Below, piece by piece: positions 56,110 through 64,000 of a stretch of DNA of 64,000 bases. Position 1 is the stretch's first letter. The number at the start of each line of letters is the position of its first letter. The notes under the pieces were generated by a model, which ran no database searches, was not told where the DNA came from, and saw nothing but the letters and a program-made list of their open reading frames with translations. The translations under genes and the position numbers were made by a program. The DNA lies in the NCBI GenBank assembly GCA_009809945.1, contig WTPW01000355.1:94589-158588 (forward strand). The letters are read 5' to 3'. This DNA is from Gigaspora margarita. Lineage: Eukaryota; Glomeromycota; Glomeromycetes; Diversisporales; Gigasporaceae.

Positions 56110-59100
56110 TATTTTTCATTAAATAAAAAAGCTGTCAATTCTCAAAAGACATTATATCGTAAATGATGGATTTGTTTCCATTTCCTTCTCCCATGGTAGT
56201 ACCCCTAAAAAATACCTGAATCTAATAATAAAATCATTAGAAAGTAATGTGTGTAAATATAATTTTATTTGAAATCTATATCTGGTTATGATTTTTTTAC
56301 TCAATACTTGAGGTAGAAAAAATATGCAAAGAGAGACCTTTTGCTTTTAATTGTTGCATGAATAAAGGGATGTGTTTGGCAAATACATGCATGTAAGGAG
56401 TAACATCAGCCTTTCGATAAAGGCTGAAATTTTGCAAAAATTTACATGACCCTGGGCTGGATGACAAAAGACTTGAATCCAATTTTCTGCATTAATTTTA
56501 TATTGATTAATTTCTTGATCGGAGAGTTGTGGTTTTCTCAGAACATTATATAATTGGTGAAATTTATGCCATAGCTGTTCAATGTCTTGTCCACAGGTGC
56601 CTGAAATAAATCGACTAACTGGAAATTTTTTTACCAAAATTTTTTTTTCAGGGTCCATTAACGAAGTCCAATTCCATTTGTTACTGAATAATTTAAAAAA
56701 TTCGAACTATATTCCAAGATCCTTGAATGTTCCTTCAATAAACGGCTTGATTTGCTTTTTAAACTCTTTTTTTAAACAAATCATTAAAAAAGCACTCCAA
56801 TAAGATGTCTGATATTCGTAAAAGCAAATGCAACTCATCGGGTATATAATTTTCTTGGAGAATAGATGGAAATAAGGCTAGTTTTCTAATACCTAATTAA
56901 AAAAAACTTTTAAAAATATATAGAACGATTAGCTATAGTATAATATATATTATTAAAAATAAGCTCTTAATCTTTAGTATTAATTTAACTATCTATAATT
57001 AAAAATTGGCTTTATATTGTAATTTTTCAAATTTATATATGCACAACAAGCTTAAATCAACTCTACCAAGTTGATTTCTTTGAGCTGATTTTATTAAACA
57101 AAATAATTTATAAGCTTGTATTTAGAGTTGATAATTCTTAATAACAATTCATGAAGTAAAATATTTAATATTTTATTACATTTAGAATTTCCTATTTAGC
57201 CTAATCTTGATCCATATTCCAATGAGATGTCGTGTTACAGTTACAGTATAGGCAAAAATAATCAGCATTTGGAGCTTTTAATTCTATTATTATATATATA
57301 AACTTCCAATTGCTATAGAAGTACAATTCTACCAGCCAATGAATACCTTCACAATCAATAAAACTATTATTTTTAAGATCCAAAAGCTGAGGTTCAAATA
57401 TATGTGCAACCTTTGCCAACATGTCATGATTTTCTTTCCCAATATATAGGCAAATACTAAATAAAAACAATTAAAATTTTTAAATCTAAATAATAAACAA
57501 TTAAATCATTTATAAAACATACCAATCCTAATGATTGGGTTTCAAAACCCCATTATCCTCGTTTAAAAGACAAAAAGTTACCATTACATAGTTTTTTTTA
57601 CAATCTATGTTATGACCATCGCCTCCAAGTTTCAACCTAAGTATATCTTCTGGAATAAGAATAAGCGGAGAAGATTTTTTTCATATAGGAAGAAGAACAT
57701 TTAAAATAGATTTTATTGATCTATAAATGCCATTTCCTATTTCTGAATGTTCAACCACTATATCTTCACTATGTTCTAAAATGTTGTCCTTGGGTTTATA
57801 AAGATCTATGATTTTATCGATACTAAAAGTTCCAATACTAATTTTCTTATTTATTAGGGTTGTTATTTCAATTCTCTGGGCAGCAACTTCATATTCTCAG
57901 ATAAGTTGCGATTCAATAGCAGCCAATCGATGATAACTATCTCGAGAAAACAAAGATTTATTGCATGCTCGAACAATGGCATCTAATTTTACAAGCTCCA
58001 CTTCTTGATTAAATGGCTGATAATTTAAATTAATGATATCATTATTAACGTTTAATCAAATGCTATGCACATGAACAATAGGCTGATCATTTTCAGAAAC
58101 TAATCAATGATGTGTAATTAGTTCTAAAAGTTTTTTTTTAGAATCTTTTCCAAAGGCAGCTAATCATTTATTTTGTCCTGATATTGACTGCACATTGGAA
58201 AAAGGTTTTTTTCTGATACTCTTCTTATTAAATTTTACAGGCATTGAAGTTAATTTAGAAGTGCTTATGTTATTTTGATCAGCATTTAACAGATTATTTG
58301 AATTTTCATTGCTAGTAGACTTCAAATCAATTCAAATGCCTTTTTCTTATCTCTAGGAACACCTATACTATCTTTATAACAATTTCTAACTCTTAGTTGT
58401 TCATCAGAATTTCCACTTTCAGCAGATTTCAAGTACTATTCAAATGCCTTTTTCTCATCTCTAGGAACACCTTTGCCATCTTTATAACAATTTCCAACAC
58501 TTAGATGTCCATCAGAATTTTCACCTTCGGCAGATTTTAAGTACTATTCAAATGCTTTTTCGTTATTTTTAGAAATGCCTATTCCATTTCAGTAGCAATG
58601 TTTAACATTTAATTGTTCATCAGAATTTTCATTTTTAGCAGATTTCAAGTACTATTCAAGTGCCTTTTTCTCATCTTTAGGAATATCCATTCTATTTAGA
58701 TAACAACTTCCAACACTCAATTGTCTATAGGAGTTTCCACTGCTAGCAGATTTCAAGTACTATTCAAATGCCTTTTTCTCATCTTTAAAAATGCCTAACC
58801 CATTTTGGTAGAAATCTCTAACAATTAACCTTCTATTGGAATTTTTGCTTTCTGCAGATTTCAAGTACTATTCAAATGCTTTTTTTTCATTCTTAGGAAC
58901 GCCTATCCCATTTTGGTAGCAATTTCCAACACTTAACTGTCCATTGGAATTTCTTCCTTTAGCAGATTTCAAGTACTATTTGTATGCCTTGTTTTCATCT
59001 TTAGAAACGCCTATGCCATTTTTATAACAATTTCCAGTATTGAATTGTTTGTTTGAATCATCATAATTATGCTTTTCTTTAACATTATAAACTGAGGTTA

Positions 59101-59338
59101 ATCCAAATTTCTGTCTTTTATTTGGACCTAAGCTTCTATCAAACGCTACTAACTCATTGTAATAAAGTTGACAAAGTTGGTCGTTTAAACTAAGTTCTTT
59201 TCTTAAATTTGAAATAGTAGGGCTTCGCATAGCCTTTGACAAAAGGTCTGGCATTAATTTGCGAAACTTTCTTTTGAGATCATTTGTACCACATATTATA
59301 CATGGACCTGCATTTTTATGCAGATTAACTATTAACAA
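56110..59338 (-). pseudogene. Cys-pair domain + Sel1 array + transposase-like core, broken
   Basis: In order on the minus strand: GPCIICGTNDLKRKFRKLMP, NDQLCQLYYNELVAFDR (59300-59140), continuous in frame with a Sel1 array (59010-58320). Then, after a one-base deletion near 58328, about 260 codons run in one frame to 57530 with five TGA stops, including RLKLGGDGHNIDCKKNYVMV. An intron-like break (57537-57460) leads to ICLYIGKENHDMLAKVAHIF, NWKFIYII and the Cys pair DYFCLYCNCN (57440-57205). After another break (to 56905): LALFPSILQENYIPDELHLL, GPEKK-like MDPEKKILVKKFPVSRFISG, DVTPYMHVFAKHIPLFMQQL, FSTSSIE, GTTMGEGNGNKS. I recognise this core as a repeated family of these fungi. The Asp of GGDGHN and Glu of SSIE suggest a DDE-type transposase, which is inference. 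Multiple frameshifts and stops make it non-functional. Confidence 0.65.
58320..59010 (-). repeat. Sel1 array with a stop at the same codon of each unit
   Basis: Seven units of 36 codons (108 bp), consensus YLKSAESGNSDEQLSV, GNCYKNGIGVPKDEKKAFE. The codon before YLKSA is TAG in six successive units, at plus-strand CTA 58976, 58868, 58760, 58652, 58544 and 58436 (exactly 108 bp apart). The seventh unit has a one-base deletion there. One unit has a further TGA at 58589. The Sel1 family consensus has Trp at this place, so TGG to TAG explains all six. Confidence 0.85.
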
Positions 59339-59344
59339 TATTAC

Positions 59345-60455
59345 TAGTAAAGTTCTGAAGTAAACAGGATCAGAAGGGGATCAGAGAAGCTAAAACCTTG
59401 TTGAACTTAAGCATGAAGTATCAAATTATGTTTTATTTAAAAAAAAAAGTTGTGATACTTTTATGAAACCCCAATATACTAGAATATACTAAGTAATTAA
59501 CCAATCAGCATGAATTTCACAATAATCACATGAATTTGGATTTAGAGTCAAATCCGCCCATATGGATAACCTCATATATATATTATTTTAGTATATTTTA
59601 TTTTATTTTATTTTTCATAAATTTGAAACAAAGATACTCAATTTTAAATTTTTGATAAAATTTTTAAACTAAATTTTATTTTTCAAATTTTAAAAATTGA
59701 TATAGTTTTTGGTTTTGAATAAGTTTACTTAGTGCAAAAAATTATAATCAATTAGTAAAATTTTAAGTAATTTAATATTTTTAATAATTTGATTAATAAA
59801 ATTATCAAAATGCTATAATTATTTAAATTTTACCATTTGATTTTTACTTTTTATTCTTAGTAAACTTGTTTTAGCATCCAAAAATACAAACTAGTTGCAG
59901 ATTTCAAACCAAATCTGAATTAAACTTATAATTAATTAAGTTTAAGTTTGGTTTAAGTTTGAAATTTAATAAAATTAAAGTTTGAGTCTGGGTCTAACCT
60001 GGACCAGATAAGACCAAATCTGAACTTGGACCTAGAAGTACTATTTCTGACCAATAATAATCAGTTATAGCTATAGCTGGTCACAAATAGCTATAATTAT
60101 AACTATATTTACATTATTTTTAGAAATAACTTTAAAATTTTTGTATAATTATAATAAAATAGTATATCTGATATTGTATGATTATTTTATAATCAATATT
60201 TAAGAAAGAATCTATTTGTTACTAGTAGTAAGTTACTGGGCTGCCATTGACCAATTATATTATAGAATCAAGTATAATGTTTGTAAAGTACAGAATAGCA
60301 AAAAACATCTAATTTTTATATAGAAAATATAAAAATTATTATAACTTAACAACAAATAATTCTAACAAAAATCTGTCTTACAAATTTGTTATTATTTATC
60401 TAAACTACAATTCTGTTAAAACAGATATTTTATTTATTATAACTTTAAAAGGTTA
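59345..60455. other. A/T-rich spacer
   Basis: Contains a relative of the 51177 palindrome (59590-59700), a GTTTGAGTCTGGGTCTAACC-type repeat (59880-60035) and short TAGCTATAA dyads (60065-60105). No gene. Confidence 0.45.
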
Positions 60456-60460
60456 TAAGA

Positions 60461-60990
60461 GTTTAAGGGTAGAGGATACATAGATCAATTTTTATATGAT
60501 ATGCATGGCAAATCAAGACCTTATATAGAGAATAAAAATATGCCACTGATAAAAATTTTTGAGAACACAATTAATTTTTTTCAAAATTTTATATTTTTAT
60601 AGATTAAATATGCTTTTTCTAAAGATATAAATTTTAATAAACAAATTATTTTAAAAAAGTATACTTGTATATATAATAAAGTTTGCTGCAGTAGCCTCAA
60701 ATTTGCTGGGTTACACAAAATCGTTAATTTTGATTGGCTAGATCATATGATCATCATATGATTTTTGTAAACAAAAAATCAATATCCTATTTCTAACTAC
60801 ATATTTCTCAGCGAATATCTAGCCAATATTAATGATTTTACTACCATTAGAATCACAAATACCTATTCTACAACTTCAAAATAAATTTTAAAATAACTTA
60901 CTTAATAAAATTTTCTTTAATTTTAAAAAAAAATTTTTTGCTATCAAGAACATATGAAAAATGATCTACATATTCTCTACCCTTAAAGTT
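60461..60990. mobile_element. MITE with TTTAAGGGTAGAG ends and the shared core
   Basis: GTTTAAGGGTAGAGGATACA, TAGATCAATTTTTATATG (60461-60498) is inverted at 60945-60990 (CATATGAAAAATGATCTACA, TATTCTCTACCCTTAAAG). The minus strand of 60812-60856 holds the core motif, with CTACAACTTC and TTACTTAATAAAATTTT blocks next to it. Confidence 0.7.
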
Positions 60991-61124
60991 TATATGTATT
61001 TGAAAATTTGGTGTTTACTATATAAAAAAAAATAATTTATAAGTTTTTTTTTAACTAATTAAAATTTTTATATAAAATTAGTCAATCAAAATTATTTAAA
61101 TAATTATAAATTCAGCACTTTATA

Positions 61125-62106
61125 GGATGGGACTCTGTAGTCTAGTGGTCTAGGCACCCATTCCAATACTAAAGATTACTATTCAAGTCTTAGTAAAGGT
61201 AGATTTACAAATAATTGTCTCATACTCAGTAAAGCCCACATGAATACTAGATTAGTAAACAGTTTTTGGAATAGTGGTCTTTGTAGAGAAGGTGGTATCA
61301 CAATGGTGGGAGAAGTAGTAAATACAAGTAAGCACAAAAAACTGGTTATTATCTAGGAACACCTCTAGCAAATATAAAAGAACTAAAATAGAAATGCAAA
61401 GGCAAAGTAGTGGAATCATTACACTTGAAGATATGTAAAAATATGGAAGCAGAAGGCACTAGGTTGGTAGTAGTAATACAAACAAGGTAATTGTATAAGC
61501 AAGGGCATACTAACTTTAAAAACACCAATCACTTCAGATGAAAACTAGAAGTAGTCAGTTGACTACAAAACCTGTTGGGAGTAACTACAGTTACACAACA
61601 TAGCCCATACCTAACCAACACATGGGAGTCTCCTTATATAGTAATTGGCTACAAGCTGAAGCTAAAAAGACATTAAGAAGAAGCTAACCAAAATGCTAGT
61701 AACAAAGAAGGTGAGATGCCTACTAAGGTAGTGCTGGTAAGGACACAGACATACGATAGTAGGAATGTGAACTGTCATGGGAACATGGCACAACCTTATC
61801 ATCAAACAGGAAGTAAATCAAACAATGAAGCAGATAATCTCTAAATGCCTGTCTGGGAGTTAATAGAACCAGCATGAAAGATGTGAAGAATGCTAATTTA
61901 GGGAACAGAGTAAGTCAATAGTATAAACCCTAAGTAAAATGCAAGCAGGGGCATAGATTTGGGTAGAGATAAACTTGAGGATAAATTAGTTCTAAGTTCA
62001 ATATAGACATTTGAAATATATTGTAATTATATATATAATGTATGTAATAATAATATAATAATAATAAAAATTGCGAACAAAGAGTTCCCTCTTAAAAAAA
62101 AAAAAA
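61125..62106 (+). mobile_element. tRNA-like retroposon, ~980 bp
   Basis: Direct repeats ATTCAGCACTTTATA (61110-61124) and ATTTAGCACTTTATA (62107-62121) flank a segment ending in AGTTCCCTCTT and an A run (62094-62106). The start, GGATGGGACTCTGTAGTCTA, GTGGTCTAGGCACCC, has an A-box-like TAGTCTAGTGGT. A degraded B box, TATTCAAGTCTT, follows 45 bp on. No protein frame. It is longer than most SINEs, so the body may itself be composite. Confidence 0.6.
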
Positions 62107-62421
62107 ATTTAGCACTTTATATAAAAAAATTGGATGTTTTTTGCTGTTCTATACTGTATAACTCTAAAATAAAAAAAATATGAAATTTTTAAAAAATTTG
62201 CAATAGTACAAAATTTTACCTATAAAATCACCTTTTGTGTTCTAATTAAAAAATTTCTTATAAAATTTTACTTTACAATATATTATGTACTAACTTAAAT
62301 TCATTAAACAATTATAAATTAAATATATTATAGTAATAATTATTTATAAGTTTATATTAATTGTATATTTTAATAATACTTATTTATTAAATTATTTGTA
62401 CTAAATAATGTTTACTGTATA

Positions 62422-62700
62422 ATTCTGAAAATAAGATATCTCCAAAATAAGTTACCTTCTCTTTTTTTTTAAAAAATTCTTAAAGAAATCACTAGCAGTT
62501 GCTATATATAAAAAGTCTAAGTAAATCTCAAAAGTGTGATTAAGTAAAGTTGTTTAGAATCAAAATAAACTTACAATAAAAATTTGGTATTATTTGGACA
62601 ACTTTTTATTAGTCACTTTACAATTTTTAAAAAATTTAACAATCTGAAAATAAGTTAACTTTACATTTTTTTGTCCAAAAGGGTAGCTTATTTTCAGAAA
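62422..62700. mobile_element. Tc1/mariner-like MITE
   Basis: ATTCTGAAAATAAG (62422-62435) and CTTATTTTCAGAAA (62687-62700) are inverted repeats with one mismatch, flanked by TA (62420-62421 and 62701-62702). CCAAAATAAGTTACC inside the left arm and GTCCAAAAGGGTAGC inside the right arm extend the pairing loosely. Confidence 0.65.
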
Positions 62701-62704
62701 TATA

Positions 62705-63579
62705 AGGTAATTCCAGAGTAACGCGACGGGTCATATGCTAGTAATATAAAAGACATATTAAAGTAACCATTAAATAGTTAAACTTAGCCACGACGGGTAA
62801 AATTTTATACCGAGTATATCCGTCGTAACCAGACGGGTTCACCGACGGTTAACCGGGTATCACTAATTTTATTGAATACCCTTAGAGTTTAAATAATTCG
62901 CTTCAATATCCCCGCTTAGTAATAAACCTAATGCTAATTAATATTAAACCTATGACCTATATTAAGAGCTCATGAAATAATCTAGATTTTTAATAACCCC
63001 TAATTATTCGAAAAATCTTTTCGTGACTCGATTAAATAGGGTTTAGTCTAGTGTAGTATTTTTAAATATATAATAATTGTACAGTATAATTGTGTGGCAT
63101 TTACCTTAGACTAAGTCACACCTTTTGCATATATTATAATGAAATCACAGCTATAAAATCATATTAGGCAATATTTTCAATTAAAATTACGTTTTCACGT
63201 CAAATACATCGTTAAGCTTTCTCACATGATGCATAATTTTATTTATGCAATGACGCCAACATTCTGTTACGTTATCACTTGGAGTTCATGACGTACAGTA
63301 CATACGTATTCACGCGTAAATAATTTTTTATTATGGAATTTTTAAGGTCTACAAACAAGTTATTCTAAGCTGATTTAGTCAAACATACTATTATTGTATC
63401 AATATATTCGAGATTAACCGATTATACAATGGATTTTTAAATGAAGTAGTAAAACAAATTTTTTAGCGAAACAATTTTTTAGAGGAAATTCAAAGTATAT
63501 ACCTTAGTAAATAAGCATAACTAAAATTTAACATTATTTTAATTAAAAAACTTTTTTGTTTTTAATTACACTATTATTA

Positions 63580-63580
<1 letters not shown>
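62705..63580. other. Spacer, nothing supported
   Basis: A G+C-richer patch with repeated CGACGGGT/CCGTCG (62722-62860) could be promoter or transposon sequence. Otherwise A/T-rich without features. Confidence 0.4.

Positions 63581-63582
<2 letters not shown>

Positions 63583-63624
<42 letters not shown>
63583..63624 (-). repeat. 42-bp T run
   Basis: An uninterrupted run of T, that is, poly(A) on the minus strand, about 125 bp downstream of the stop of the gene at the window end. It could be a retroposon tail or a slippage-prone homopolymer. Confidence 0.8.
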
Positions 63625-63626
<2 letters not shown>

Positions 63627-63749
63627 ATAAGAATAACATAATATACAAAAACTACAAGTAATTGTGTATTCCTATAATTTCCTATAATTAAGTATAAGAA
63701 GTGATTAACCTCTAAAAGTCCCATATATAAAAAAAATCTATTGAAATAA

Positions 63750-64000
63750 TCAAATCTTTTGGGCAAAAAATCTATAATGTCTATAATTTGCCTTTTCTTC
63801 ATTACATTCTCTAGCAATTTCTTGAATTAATTCACCATATTCTTCATTCCAACGATTTTCATGATCACATATATTTTTACCATCCTTATCAAAAATTTCA
63901 TTTCCAACATGACATTCTTTAATACCACAACTACAACCTTTAATAATTCTTTCATCTTCAAGTACACGACATATTGCACCTCTAACAGCTAAAAATAAAG
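63750..64000 (-). CDS. 3' end of an unrecognised gene (partial)
   Basis: The minus-strand frame entering at the window edge is open for 83 codons to the TGA at 63750. It reads LFLAVRGAICRVLEDERIIK, GCSCGIKECHVGNEIFDKDG, KNICDHENRWNEEYGELIQE, ending KANYRHYRFFAQKI. The Cys/His spacing (CxCx5CH, later CDH) could bind zinc but fits no domain I can name. Codon texture (GAA, GAT, GGT, AAT) is clearly coding, unlike the adjoining A/T spacer. The start and upstream exons lie beyond 64000. Confidence 0.65.
   Translation of the reverse strand, partial: LFLAVRGAICRVLEDERIIKGCSCGIKECHVGNEIFDKDGKNICDHENRWNEEYGELIQEIARECNEEKANYRHYRFFAQKI

Noticed and set aside
57525..59010. TGA read as tryptophan (genetic code 4), e.g. 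DNA from a Mollicutes-type endobacterium or mitochondrion
   Set aside because: TGG is also used in the same pseudogene (HWLVELY, NWKF, LWHKF), TAG stops are equally frequent, and the sequence has introns and eukaryotic families. Decay of TGG codons explains the data better.
61125..62106. Protein-coding gene in the GC-richer segment
   Set aside because: No frame of useful length on either strand, and the target duplication and A tail point to a retroposon.

Overview
The window looks like nuclear DNA of an arbuscular mycorrhizal fungus of the Rhizophagus type. The evidence is very high A+T, short GT-AG introns, and four gene families that are hugely expanded in that group: BTB-TLDc proteins, F-box/LRR proteins of the ribonuclease-inhibitor type, Sel1-repeat proteins and tyrosine-kinase-like protein kinases. 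No rRNA gene, functional tRNA, CRISPR array or operon was seen. Genes are sparse and most of the sequence is transposon-derived.

Layout. 0.4-5 kb holds nested transposons: a MITE, a 2.3-kb hAT-type element carrying a broken kinase gene, a retroposon, and a hAT MITE with a SINE inside it. 5-10 kb is low-complexity ATTAAT sequence followed by a T-rich tandem array that has trapped several MITEs. 10-15 kb has more MITEs and a small Sel1 pseudogene. 14.9-19.1 kb is a ~1.8-kb tandem duplication, each copy carrying a small coiled-coil gene on the minus strand. 19.7-20.6 kb looks like a solo LTR. 22.1-22.6 kb holds two spliced exons that run into a MITE. 24.9-26.8 kb is a BTB-BACK-TLDc gene with an unusual multi-pass membrane tail and one frameshift. 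27-32.6 kb is rich in hairpin MITEs, including two tandem arrays of hairpin units. 33.2-33.6 kb is a small three-exon gene. 40.8-44.0 kb is the largest gene, an F-box/LRR protein of about 33 repeats with an assembly gap inside. 44.4 kb shows a hAT MITE inserted in another MITE, with an empty-site paralogue at 32.45 kb. 45.7-46.4 kb is an unrecognised pseudogene. 48.4-49.5 kb is a 5'-truncated LINE with a target-site duplication. 51.9-53.5 kb has a zinc-finger-type pseudogene and two MITEs. 56.1-59.3 kb (minus) is a large pseudogene joining a Cys-pair domain, a Sel1 array and a transposase-like core. 60.5-62.7 kb has more MITEs and a tRNA-like retroposon. The last 250 bp are the 3' end of an unknown minus-strand gene.

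The most striking signals are these. (i) Stop codons in the Sel1 pseudogenes fall exactly on the conserved Sel1 tryptophan, six times as TAG at strict 108-bp spacing in one array and twice as TGA in another locus. (ii) A hAT-bounded unit carries a protein-kinase pseudogene. (iii) Nested insertions can be resolved by exact target-site duplications. (iv) A sequence core is shared by many otherwise different MITEs. (v) A BTB-TLDc protein has gained membrane segments.

Gene functions are assigned by recognising family motifs by eye. No database search was possible, and intron models are read from splice signals only.
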